A DNA stretch of 64,000 bases from Tepidiforma sp. (lineage in GTDB: Bacteria > Chloroflexota > Dehalococcoidia > Tepidiformales > Tepidiformaceae). The DNA is taken from contig BPIE01000001.1 in NCBI GenBank assembly GCA_026003935.1, positions 186,001 through 250,000 of the forward strand, read 5' to 3'. The notes under the pieces were generated by a model. It saw only the letters and a list, made by a program, of their open reading frames with translations, ran no database searches and was not told where the DNA came from. A program made the position numbers and the translations under genes. Shown in pieces: positions 29,668 through 37,848 of this stretch; positions within the stretch are counted from its first letter, which is position 1, and the number at the start of each line of letters is the position of its first letter.

Positions 29668-29943
29668 TTAGGGTTCGCTCGGCCCCTGCGTCCGATACAG
29701 TCGCTGCAGCTCTGCGATGGCCCGCTCCTCCTCTCCGCCCTTCATCATCTCCACGACGTGGGTCTTGAGATGACCGTCGAGGACAAGCGCGTCGAGGCTC
29801 CGGAGCGCACGCTGGATGGACAGGGAGAGGTCGAGGATGTCCATGCAGTAGCGGTCATCCTCTATCTGCTTCTCCAGCGCTGCCACCTGGCCCGCGATGA
29901 TTTTGATGCGCCGCAGCGCCTGCCTACGAACTTCCGGGGTCAT
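29668..29943 (-). CDS. csoR: CsoR-family metal-sensing transcriptional repressor
   Basis: 91 residues, the all-helical DUF156/CsoR fold. The conserved EDDRYCMDIL contains Cys33 and helix 2 contains GHLKTHVVEMM (His58 and His62). Classical copper-sensing CsoR has Cys-His-Cys in these positions; His62 replaces the second cysteine, giving a Cys-His-His site like that reported for Thermus thermophilus CsoR. Its operon position ahead of copZ and copA and the palindrome upstream support copper-responsive autoregulation. It represses until Cu(I) binds. Confidence 0.92.
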   Translation of the reverse strand: MTPEVRRQALRRIKIIAGQVAALEKQIEDDRYCMDILDLSLSIQRALRSLDALVLDGHLKTHVVEMMKGGEEERAIAELQRLYRTQGPSEP

Positions 29944-29954
29944 CGAACCTCCAC

Positions 29955-29971
29955 ATAGGGTACCCCCCTAT
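29955..29971. promoter_or_regulatory. probable CsoR operator
   Basis: ATAGGGTACCCCCCTAT is an imperfect palindrome of the G/C-tract type bound by CsoR-family repressors, starting 12 bases upstream of the csoR start codon. Position and shape, not experiment, support it. Confidence 0.6.
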
Positions 29972-30005
29972 CCTGCTACGGGAGCCGGGAGGCCGTCAAC
30001 TGCGG

Positions 30006-31205
30006 CTATCGCGCACCGACCGCGCCCGATTCCTTCAGCCGGGAAACCTCGTCCCAGGTAAACCCGAACTCGAGGAGTACCTGTTCCGTGTGCTCGTCGA
30101 ACTCGGGCGCGCCGCGGCGAATGGTGCCCGGCGTGCGGCCGAGCTGGACCGCCGGGCCGACCATTCGCCGCTGTTCACCGGAGCGGTGCGTGTAGTCGGT
30201 GATGTAGCCGTTGGCGATGACCTGCGGGTCGCGGATAACCTGCGAATAGTCTTGTACGGGCGCGACGGGCAGGCCCTTGCCGCAGAGGTCTTCGACCCAA
30301 TCCCACTGGTCTCGCTGCGCGAAGACCTTGTCGAGTTCGGCGATGAGGTCTGCCCGGTGCTCCATGTGGGCGGGGAGCGCATTGAAACGCGGGTCATCCC
30401 GCAGGTCCGGGCGTCCGAGCGCTTCGCAGAAGGGGACCCACCAGCGGCTCAGCTGGGCCATGCTCAGCGCGATCCACCCGCCGTCGCGGCAACGATAGAC
30501 GTTCCAGAGAGGCGCGGCATCGCCGCGGGAGCGCCTCGGCGGCACCTGGCCCGTGAACAGCGTGCCGGTGATGTTGAACGACTGGAGCATGACCTGGCCG
30601 CCGAGGAGCGACGCCTCTACGTGCTGGCCTTCCCCGGTGCGCGAGCGGTGAATGAGCGCGAGCAGGATGCCGTAGCTGAGGGAGATGGCGCCAACCTGGT
30701 CGGCCATTCCCCCGAACGAGAACACCGGCGGCTGGTCGGGTGCGCCCTGGGTCATCATGGTGCCGCCGCGGGCCTGGCCGAGGATGTCCATGGCGGGCCA
30801 GCGGGCATGTGGTCCGCGCGAGCCGTAGCCGGAGGCGGTCGCGTAAATGATGGCGGGGTTCCGTTCGCGGAGCGCGGGGTAGTCAAGCCCGAGACGCTCC
30901 ATCACACCCTGGCGCATGTTCTGCACGAAGACGTCGGCTTGCTCGGCGAGCCTCAGGACGGTCTCCCGGCCCTCGGGATGCTTCAGGTCTACCACGATGC
31001 CCCGCTTGTTGCGGTTGTGGCTTTCGAAGTAGGCCTCGCTCAGCCCGCGGCCCGGGTCGGGAGCATCGGGCCCTTCGATCTTGATGACGTCGGCGCCAAA
31101 ATCGGCCAGCATGGCCGTGGCGTACGTGCCCTGCTGCCAGACCGTGCAGTCGAGAACAATCAGGCCGGAGAGCGGCAGCCCGGTGTGCGGCACGTTTGGA
31201 AACAT
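30006..31205 (-). CDS. family III CoA-transferase (CaiB/BaiF)
   Basis: 399 residues. Starts with PLSGLIVLDCTVWQQGTYATAMLADFGADVIKIEGP, the usual N-terminal CoA-binding signature, and has the catalytic aspartate in RWPAMDILGQARGG (about residue 153). Family members move CoA between carboxylic acids such as formate/oxalate, carnitine or bile acids through a mixed anhydride on that aspartate. The substrate is not predictable. Divergent from the methyltransferase gene, 73 bp apart. Another two CoA-transferase genes occur at 44.9 and 47.4 kb, a density typical of organisms degrading many organic acids. Confidence 0.88.
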   Translation of the reverse strand: MFPNVPHTGLPLSGLIVLDCTVWQQGTYATAMLADFGADVIKIEGPDAPDPGRGLSEAYFESHNRNKRGIVVDLKHPEGRETVLRLAEQADVFVQNMRQGVMERLGLDYPALRERNPAIIYATASGYGSRGPHARWPAMDILGQARGGTMMTQGAPDQPPVFSFGGMADQVGAISLSYGILLALIHRSRTGEGQHVEASLLGGQVMLQSFNITGTLFTGQVPPRRSRGDAAPLWNVYRCRDGGWIALSMAQLSRWWVPFCEALGRPDLRDDPRFNALPAHMEHRADLIAELDKVFAQRDQWDWVEDLCGKGLPVAPVQDYSQVIRDPQVIANGYITDYTHRSGEQRRMVGPAVQLGRTPGTIRRGAPEFDEHTEQVLLEFGFTWDEVSRLKESGAVGAR

Positions 31206-31278
31206 CCCTCAGCCCCCTCCCGGTTGCGCGGGATATTGGTCAGACTGCACCATCCTGTCAACACGTGGAGGAGGCCGC

Positions 31279-31900
31279 ATGGGGTCTGCTGCGGGGCACC
31301 GGCGTTTCGCTGCTGCGTGGGACTGGCTTGCGCGCCACGAGAGCGCGCGGGAGCGGCGGCTGCGGGCCAACCTCGTCGGTCGCGCCGAGGGGCGTGTGCT
31401 CGAAATCGGTTATGGGGTGGGTTCCAACTGGCCGCATCTCCCGCCTGGCGTGGAGTACGTCGGCATCGAACCCGACCCGTACATGCGCGAGCGCGCCGAA
31501 CGCCATCGGCCGGCCGGCCGCCCACTGGACCTCAGGGACGGAGACGCACAGTCGCTCGAGTTCGGGGACGCCGAGTTCGACACGGTCATCGGGACGCTGG
31601 TGCTCTGCACGATTCCCGACCCTGCCCGCGCGCTTGCCGAGATTCGGCGCGTGCTCCGGCCGGGAGGCAGATTCATCCTCTGGGAGCACATCAACAGTGG
31701 GCGGCGGGCGGGCCGATGGCTGCTCGGTGCCGTCACGCCGGTCTGGTCGCGGCTTGGGGGAGGTTGCCACCCAAACCGGGATACGCGGCAGACCATCGAG
31801 GGTGCGGGGTTCGTTTTCGAGGAGCTGCGCGAGATGAACGATTGGCCCCCTCCCGGCGATTGCCGGGGTAGCGCGGGTTCGGGAGGCCCAGGACTCATGA
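31279..31900 (+). pseudogene. class I SAM-dependent methyltransferase, probable single-base frameshift
   Basis: The ATG at 31279 follows GGAGGAGG. The SAM-binding Rossmann motif is VLEIGYGVGSNWPHLP with GIEPDPYM as the acidic loop and FDTVIGTLVLCTIPDP plus LRRGGRF-like VLRPGGRFILWEH as later motifs (Methyltransf_11 type). As written, the frame runs on without a stop into the endonuclease IV gene. In the +1 frame the end would read ...PAIAGVARVREAQDS and stop at TGA 31898-31900, overlapping the ATG of the next gene in an ATGA pattern. Dropping one C of CCCCC at 31846-31850 restores this. The substrate is unknown. Confidence 0.78.
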
Positions 31901-32805
31901 GAATTGGCGCGCATGTGTCGAGCGCGGGGGGGCCGCACCTCGTCTTCGAACGCGCCAGGGCGATGGGCGCCGAGGCGGTGCAGCTCTTCATCAGCGCACC
32001 GCAGCAGTGGAAGCTGCCTTCGCTCGACGAGGCGCAGGTGGAACGCTTCAATCGCGTTCGCGAGGCGGCGGCGGTGCCCGTGTTTCTTCACGGGGTGTAT
32101 CTGATGAATTTCGGAAGCCAGGACCCGGCGGTGCTGGAGAAGTCGGCCGCCTCGCTCCGGGCATACCACCGCCTGGCCGGGCAGATGGGCGCCGTCGGCA
32201 CGATTTTCCACGTTGGGAGCCACCTCGGGGCCGGCTTCGACGGTTCGATGGTCGAGCGTATCGCTGGCACGCTGCTGGGTATCCTCGAGGAGGACCCCGA
32301 CAACCCCGCGATGCTCATCCTCGAAAACAACGCCGGCCAGGGGAACTGCATTGGCGGGAGGTTCGCGGAGCTCGCAGCCATCGTCCGGGCGATGGGCGAC
32401 CCGCCCGGTGTCGGCATCTGCCTCGACACGTGCCATGCGTACGCCATGGGCTACGACATCGCCAACGAAGCTGGGCTTGAAGCGGCACTCGAGGAGTTCG
32501 ACCGGGAGCTGGGCCTTGGCCGCCTCGTGGCGGTCCACGCCAACGACACGAAGCAGCCGCTCGGCACGTTCCGCGACCGGCACGAGAATATCGGCGAAGG
32601 CCACATCGGGCTCGACGGTTTTCGGACGGTGATCGCGCACCCCGCCTTTGCAGAGGTGCCGTTCCTGCTCGAAGTGCCCGGATTCGACGGGCAGGGTCCT
32701 GACCGCAAGAATATCCAGCGTCTGAAGCGACTCCGCTCGGAAGCGGGGTTGCCAGCCCCAAAGCTGCCCCCGCTCGCGCGAATCAAGCGCGCGAATACAG
32801 CCTAA
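31897..32805 (+). CDS. nfo: deoxyribonuclease IV (AP endonuclease)
   Basis: 302 residues. Starts MRIGAHVSSAGGPHL, the usual N-terminus of endonuclease IV, and keeps the trinuclear zinc ligands: HVGSHLGAG, LENNAGQG (Glu), CLDTCHAYAMGYD, HANDTKQPLG, DRHENIGEGHIG and LLEVPGFDGQGPD. It cuts abasic sites and other oxidised DNA ends in base excision repair. The ATG overlaps the apparent TGA of the methyltransferase. In the sequence as given the two genes are continuous in one frame, which I think is caused by the indel upstream. Confidence 0.94.
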   Translation: MRIGAHVSSAGGPHLVFERARAMGAEAVQLFISAPQQWKLPSLDEAQVERFNRVREAAAVPVFLHGVYLMNFGSQDPAVLEKSAASLRAYHRLAGQMGAVGTIFHVGSHLGAGFDGSMVERIAGTLLGILEEDPDNPAMLILENNAGQGNCIGGRFAELAAIVRAMGDPPGVGICLDTCHAYAMGYDIANEAGLEAALEEFDRELGLGRLVAVHANDTKQPLGTFRDRHENIGEGHIGLDGFRTVIAHPAFAEVPFLLEVPGFDGQGPDRKNIQRLKRLRSEAGLPAPKLPPLARIKRANTA

Positions 32806-32827
32806 GCTCAGCGCAAAACGAGGCACG

Positions 32828-33136
32828 ATGGTCGAACATTGCGGACGGCTCCAGGGGCCCCTCTTCACCGAATGTGCGGAGTGGGTCTGGGAACAGCTCC
32901 AGGAGGAGGGCATTCAGCTCCAGGGAGAGCTCATCGAGTTGATCCTCGAAACGGAGCGCGAGCTCGGCATTCACCGCGGCCCGGTCGAGGAGATCGCGGA
33001 GACCTTGGCGGCTGAATTCGAGCGCCGCGGCGTCGTCGCCCGGCCGTATCCGCTTGATGCTCGAGTCATTCGCGCGGTGCTCGACTGGGAGGACGACTTC
33101 CTCGGATTCGCGGGCATTCCCCGCGCGGAAAGTTGA
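32828..33136 (+). CDS. hypothetical acidic helical protein
   Basis: 102 residues, not recognised. Predominantly amphipathic helix with many Glu (ELIELILETERELGI, VEEIAETLAAEFERRG) and no membrane segment, ending RVIRAVLDWEDDFLGFAGIPRAES. It lies 22 bases after the nfo stop and could belong to the same transcript. Length and composition are compatible with a small DNA-repair partner or regulator, but nothing in the sequence shows this. Confidence 0.5.
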   Translation: MVEHCGRLQGPLFTECAEWVWEQLQEEGIQLQGELIELILETERELGIHRGPVEEIAETLAAEFERRGVVARPYPLDARVIRAVLDWEDDFLGFAGIPRAES

Positions 33137-33239
33137 CGCGGCGAAGACCTTTCGGGAGACTCAACGTAGGTCGACGGCGAGGAGGTGCTGGGAACCAGGC
33201 ATCGCAGTTTCCGCAGGCACGCAGGGAGCAGCATCGACA

Positions 33240-33375
33240 AGCGCCAGGTCCGCGGTATGGCCGCGGATGACGAGGCGGGGGCAGTATCGAAGCATTCGGC
33301 GGATGGCCCCCCGGCTGCACAGCCGCAGGTGACGCACAAACCACCCCGGGCAACCGGGTGACAAAAGCGCACCAC
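33240..33375 (+). ncRNA. glmS self-cleaving ribozyme (glucosamine-6-phosphate riboswitch)
   Basis: Cleavage is expected between A33240 and G33241, in the motif A|GCGCC. Conserved blocks then follow in order: TGACGAGG, TATCGA, TCGGCGGATG, a short GC hairpin, AAACCAC, a CACCCCGG/CCGGGTG hairpin (P4.1) and GGTGACGC pairing with GCGCACC (P4). The block order and wording match the Thermoanaerobacter tengcongensis ribozyme as I recall it. It lies directly upstream of glmS, where glucosamine-6-phosphate acts as cofactor, so high product leads to mRNA cleavage and decay. It fills most of the 371-base gap before glmS. Confidence 0.93.
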
Positions 33376-33507
33376 GTGCACGGGTGAACCCGACCCGTTC
33401 CTCTGCTCAATCCGGCTCCTTGAAATGCACCGGGAAAGGCCCGGTGTTCCACGCCGCCTCGCGTGCCCCAGCCTGCGGGCCGCAGCGCCCGCGAGGAGGA
33501 GCAATCC
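33376..33507 (+). other. spacer between ribozyme and glmS start
   Basis: Contains a stem-loop (CACCGGG...CCCGGTG, about 33428-33446) and the strong ribosome binding site GAGGAGGA at 33493-33500. The rest shows nothing distinctive. Confidence 0.5.
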
Positions 33508-35346
33508 ATGTGCGGCATCGTAGGGTACGCTGGCCATCGCCAGGCGGTACCCATCCTGCTTCGAGCCCTGAAGGACCTCGAGTACCGGGGCTACGACTCG
33601 GCTGGCATCGCAGTACTCGATGGTGATTCCCTTTCAATCACCAAGCGACAGGGCAAGATCGCCAATCTCGAGTCCGCCATCAACGCAACCGCGTCGGGCA
33701 CAGTCGGGATTGGCCATACGCGGTGGGCAACGCACGGACGCCCAAGCGACCAGAACGCGCATCCCCACGTCTCTTGCGACGAGCGGGTCGTGGTGATTCA
33801 CAACGGCATCGTCGAGAACTATGCGCCGCTCCGCGAAGCACTCGGGGCCCGCGGTCATGTGTTCCGGAGCGAGACGGACACCGAGACCGTGGCTCATCTG
33901 CTCGAAGAGGAGATGCGGGCGGGAGCCGACCTTTTCGAGGCGCTCCGTCGGACCGCGCAGCGCATTGAAGGTTCACAGGCAGTAGTAGCGATGTCGCTTG
34001 ATGAGCCGGGGGTGCTCGCTGCAGCGCGCCTCGGCAACGCCGGGGGTGTCGTGATTGGCTTCGGCGATGGCGAAATGGTCGTCGCCAGCGACCTGGCGGC
34101 CGTGCTCCCAATTACGCAGGACGTGGCGTTCCTCTCGGATGGGCAGGTGGCGAGAGTCACGCCAAAAGGCGCAGAGGTGCGTACCGTCAGCGGAGAGCCG
34201 GTGCCGCTCCAGCGCAAACGAGTGCCAATCGACCCGGTGACTGCGCTCAAGGGCCAGTATCCGCACTTCATGTTGAAAGAGATCCACGAACAACCGGAGG
34301 CGCTCGCCGACACCATCTGGAGCCTCGCAACACTCGAACCCCCGGCACTGTACTTCGATGACCTCGGACCGGCGGCAGACCGCCTGCCGGACGTTGACCG
34401 GGTCATCCTGATCGGGATGGGCACCAGCCTGCATGCTGCGATGCTCGGCCAGCGGTACATCGAAGCGTTCGCCCGCGTGCCCGCAAGCGTCGACAACGGT
34501 AGCGAATTCCGGTACCGGGACCCGGTGGTCGACGAGCGCACGCTGGTGGTGAGCGTTTCCCAGTCTGGCGAGACCGTCGACGTGCTCGAAGCGATGGCCG
34601 TGGCCCGCGCCGCGGGAGCGGTGCAAGTCACGGTTTGCAACACCGAAGGGGCCCAGACGACGCGGGTGGCCGACGGCACGGTCTACACCCGGGCTGGCCT
34701 AGAGCGGGGTGTCGCCAGTACGAAGTGCTTCAGCTCGGCGGTGGTGGCGCTGTACCTGTTCGCCCTTCGGCTGGCGCAGGCGAAAGGCCGCATCTCACAG
34801 TCCGAGCTCGCTGCGCACCTGGGCGAACTCGCACAGCTACCCCGGGCGGTCGCCGACGTGATTGCGAATCGCGAGCGGTACCGGAGGGTTGCGGCAAGGC
34901 TCGCGCAGGCCCAGCATGCGCTCTTCCTCGGCCGCGGGCTCGCGCATCCGGTCGCGATGGAGGGAGCGCTGAAACTCAAAGAGATTTCGTACATCCATGC
35001 CGAAGGGTATGCGGCGGGCGAAATGAAGCACGGGCCCATCGCGCTCATCGAACCCGCCTTTCCGACCGTCGCCATCGCGACGCAGCACGCATTGCGGGCC
35101 AAGATGGTCTCCAATATCGAGCAAATCCAGGCCCGCGGCGGACCGGTAATTGGTGTCGTGTCTGAGGGCGACGAGGAGCTGACGGCTCTCTGCGACGAAG
35201 TCATCACGGTGCCACGGGTTTCGTCGTGGTTGGAGCCGGTCGTCTCGGTAGTCCCCCTGCAGCTCGTTGCCTACGATGTGGCGGTGCACCGTGGCTGCGA
35301 CGTAGACCAGCCGCGAAACCTGGCCAAGACGGTCACGGTGGAATGA
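33508..35346 (+). CDS. glmS: glutamine--fructose-6-phosphate aminotransferase (isomerizing)
   Basis: 612 residues from the ATG at 33508, which follows GAGGAGGA; the first residues MCGIVGYAG carry Cys2, the glutaminase nucleophile exposed after methionine removal. The class II glutaminase domain (residues 1-230, with GIGHTRWATHGRPSDQNAHPH) is followed by two SIS sugar-isomerase domains (VILIGMGTSLHAAML, VSQSGETVDVLEA, FLGRGLAHPVAMEGALKLKEISY) ending in the conserved NLAKTVTVE. It makes glucosamine 6-phosphate for peptidoglycan. The upstream ribozyme is its feedback regulator. Confidence 0.97.
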   Translation: MCGIVGYAGHRQAVPILLRALKDLEYRGYDSAGIAVLDGDSLSITKRQGKIANLESAINATASGTVGIGHTRWATHGRPSDQNAHPHVSCDERVVVIHNGIVENYAPLREALGARGHVFRSETDTETVAHLLEEEMRAGADLFEALRRTAQRIEGSQAVVAMSLDEPGVLAAARLGNAGGVVIGFGDGEMVVASDLAAVLPITQDVAFLSDGQVARVTPKGAEVRTVSGEPVPLQRKRVPIDPVTALKGQYPHFMLKEIHEQPEALADTIWSLATLEPPALYFDDLGPAADRLPDVDRVILIGMGTSLHAAMLGQRYIEAFARVPASVDNGSEFRYRDPVVDERTLVVSVSQSGETVDVLEAMAVARAAGAVQVTVCNTEGAQTTRVADGTVYTRAGLERGVASTKCFSSAVVALYLFALRLAQAKGRISQSELAAHLGELAQLPRAVADVIANRERYRRVAARLAQAQHALFLGRGLAHPVAMEGALKLKEISYIHAEGYAAGEMKHGPIALIEPAFPTVAIATQHALRAKMVSNIEQIQARGGPVIGVVSEGDEELTALCDEVITVPRVSSWLEPVVSVVPLQLVAYDVAVHRGCDVDQPRNLAKTVTVE

Positions 35347-35470
35347 GCGGCCGAGGGGCCTGGGTACGTGGGCCGTTTGGCCGGCCGTGCAATAGCCGGC
35401 GTTCGGCCTATAATCGTGCGACCGAAGCCATCGGTCTGCACTATGCGCGATGCGCGGAGGTATAGACAGA

Positions 35471-37753
35471 TTGGTAAGCGTCACTCGTTCGGTAGTCTGG
35501 TTCTCCGAGGTGGGCCGGGAAGACATCGGCCTCGTCGGGGGCAAGGGAGCCAACCTGGGCGAACTCACGCGGGCATCCATCCCGGTGCCCCCGGGATTCG
35601 TCGTTACCGCCGACACGTATTTCCGGTTCATCCAGCAGAACGGGCTCGAGCCCGTCATCCGCAAGGAACTCTTCGGCCTCGATGTCCATGACACCAGGCT
35701 GCTGAATGAGCGCGCGGAGAATATTCGGCGGCGCATCATGGAAGCGCCCATGCCGGCCCACATCGCGGACGAGATCCGCGCCGCGTACCGTGAGCTCGGC
35801 CAGGGACCGGTAGCGGTGCGCAGCTCCGCCACTGCAGAAGACCTTCCCGAAGCAAGTTTCGCCGGCCAGCAAAGCACGTTTCTGAACGTCGTCGGGGCCG
35901 ACAATGTCGTCCGTGCCGTGCAGGCGTGCTGGGCTTCGCTTTTCGAAGCGCGGGCAATCTTCTACCGGGAGGAATCGGGCTACGACCACACCAAGGTCGG
36001 CCTGGCAGTCCCGGTCCAGCGCATGGTTCAGTCGGAGATTTCCGGCGTGATGTTCACCGTGGAGCCGGTGACTTCCGACCGAACGCGCATCACCATCGAA
36101 GCGGTCTACGGGCTCGGTGAAGGCATCGTGTCGGGCGAGATTTCCCCCGATCTCTACCTCGTCGACAAGGAGTCGCTGCAGGTCATTTCCAAGACCGTGA
36201 CGCCGCAGGACCGGATGATCGCCCGCCGGCCTGATGCCGATGGCAGCCACGAGGCGGCCAACGCATGGCTGCCGGTGCCGGAACACCTCCGCGAGCGGCA
36301 GAAGCTGACCGATGCGGAAATTCGCGAACTGGCCCGCATCGGCCGCGCGGTCGAAGAACACTACGGCAGCCCCCAGGACATCGAGTGGGCCTACGAAAAG
36401 GGCAAGTTCTACCTTGTGCAGGCCCGGCCCGTGACCACACTCAAGACGGAGGTTGAAGAGGACGGTGGGGAGGAGGAGACGGCGCCGGTGTTGCTTACCG
36501 GCCAGCCGGCGTCTCCTGGCGTCGGCGTGGGTGCCGTTCGCATCGTCCACGACCCGCGAGAAATCGACATCGTGAAGCAGGGAGATGTCCTGGTAGCGGA
36601 GATGACGACGCCAGACTTCGTCCCGGCGATGAAGCGGGCCTCGGCCATCGTTACCGAACGGGGCGGCCGCACCTGTCACGCGGCCATCGTCAGCCGCGAA
36701 CTCGGCATCCCTTGCGTGGTTGGCGTTGCGGGCGCGACGGGCCTCGAAGTCGGACGTGAAGTGACCGTGGACGGGTCAGCCGGCCGAATTTACGACGGGC
36801 GCGCTGAAGCCCGGCTCGCGTGGTACGAGCGGCAGAAGGAGCGGTACGCCCGCTCAGCCTCGCTCAAGACGACGACGCGGCTTTACGTGAACCTTGCCGA
36901 GCCGGAGCTCGCCGACGTGGTGGCGAAACGAAACGTCGACGGCGTCGGCCTGCTTCGCGCCGAGTTCATCGTGGCGCAAATCGGGAAGCACCCCCGGCAA
37001 TTCATCGAGGAGGGCCACCCGGAGGAATACACCCGGCGCCTCGAGGAAGGCATCAAGCAGTTCTGCCGGGCGTTCAATCCGCGGCCGGTCGTCTATCGCC
37101 TGACCGACTTCAAGACCAACGAATACGCGAACCTCGAAGGCGGGGCCAAGTTCGAGCCTACCGAAGAGAACCCGATGATCGGCTACCGCGGCGCAAGCCG
37201 GTATCTGCGCGAGCCCGACATCTTCCGCCTCGAGCTCGAAGCGATCAAAGCCGTACGCCGGGAGTTCAAGAATCTCTACGTGATGGTTCCGTTCGTCCGC
37301 ACGCCAGATGAGCTGCGGGGCGTGAAACAGCTCATGTCCGAGCAAGGGCTCGTGCGCGGCGATGATTTCAAGCTCTGGATGATGGTCGAAGTCCCGTCCA
37401 ACGTCATCATCCTTGAACGGTTCATCGACGTCGGCATCGACGGCATCTCGATTGGGTCGAACGACCTCACCCAGCTGGTCCTCGGCATCGACCGAGACAG
37501 CGAGGCGCTTGCCGACACCTTCGACGAACGAAACGAGGCGGTCATGGCGGCCATCCAGACGGCGGTGACGGTGGCGCGGCGGCGCGGTATCACCGCATCG
37601 ATTTGCGGGCAGGCACCGAGCGTCTACCCCGAGGTAACCGAAAAGCTGGTCGAATGGGGCATCACCAGCGTGAGCGTTAGCCCGGACATGATCGACCAGA
37701 CGCGCGAGATCATCGCGAACGCTGAGGCAAAGCTTGGCCGCGCGCCGGCCTGA
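35471..37753 (+). CDS. ppsA: phosphoenolpyruvate synthase (pyruvate, water dikinase)
   Basis: 760 residues from a TTG at 35471. An ATG 21 bases upstream (35450) is in frame, but a clear GGAGGT (35456-35461) lies between, spaced correctly for the TTG, so the TTG is preferred. N-terminal ATP-grasp domain (VGGKGANLGEL, VAVRSSATAEDLPEASFAGQQ), central phosphohistidine domain with ERGGRTCHAAIVSRELGIPCVVG, and C-terminal PEP/pyruvate barrel (NPMIGYRGASRY, DGISIGSNDLTQLVLGIDRDS, ASICGQAPS). It turns pyruvate plus ATP into PEP, AMP and phosphate for gluconeogenesis. Confidence 0.94.
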   Translation: MVSVTRSVVWFSEVGREDIGLVGGKGANLGELTRASIPVPPGFVVTADTYFRFIQQNGLEPVIRKELFGLDVHDTRLLNERAENIRRRIMEAPMPAHIADEIRAAYRELGQGPVAVRSSATAEDLPEASFAGQQSTFLNVVGADNVVRAVQACWASLFEARAIFYREESGYDHTKVGLAVPVQRMVQSEISGVMFTVEPVTSDRTRITIEAVYGLGEGIVSGEISPDLYLVDKESLQVISKTVTPQDRMIARRPDADGSHEAANAWLPVPEHLRERQKLTDAEIRELARIGRAVEEHYGSPQDIEWAYEKGKFYLVQARPVTTLKTEVEEDGGEEETAPVLLTGQPASPGVGVGAVRIVHDPREIDIVKQGDVLVAEMTTPDFVPAMKRASAIVTERGGRTCHAAIVSRELGIPCVVGVAGATGLEVGREVTVDGSAGRIYDGRAEARLAWYERQKERYARSASLKTTTRLYVNLAEPELADVVAKRNVDGVGLLRAEFIVAQIGKHPRQFIEEGHPEEYTRRLEEGIKQFCRAFNPRPVVYRLTDFKTNEYANLEGGAKFEPTEENPMIGYRGASRYLREPDIFRLELEAIKAVRREFKNLYVMVPFVRTPDELRGVKQLMSEQGLVRGDDFKLWMMVEVPSNVIILERFIDVGIDGISIGSNDLTQLVLGIDRDSEALADTFDERNEAVMAAIQTAVTVARRRGITASICGQAPSVYPEVTEKLVEWGITSVSVSPDMIDQTREIIANAEAKLGRAPA

Positions 37754-37848
37754 ATCCGAGAGGTAGCGGCTCCCGCTCACTGAGGCTCCGCCAGCGGGGG
37801 GCCTTAGTCGACTTCGGACCTGAACCTCCCCGGGCTACAATCGCGGCG

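Noticed and set aside
31081-32805. A true methyltransferase-endonuclease IV fusion protein
   Set aside because: The +1 frame gives a natural methyltransferase end with an ATGA overlap, so an indel is the simpler explanation.
31258-32913. Minus-strand frame of about 550 residues opposite the methyltransferase and nfo
   Set aside because: Shadow of two well-supported plus-strand genes; no domain content.
33137-33507. RNase P RNA or a different structured RNA upstream of glmS
   Set aside because: The RNase P signature blocks are missing on both strands, while the glmS ribozyme blocks are present in order.
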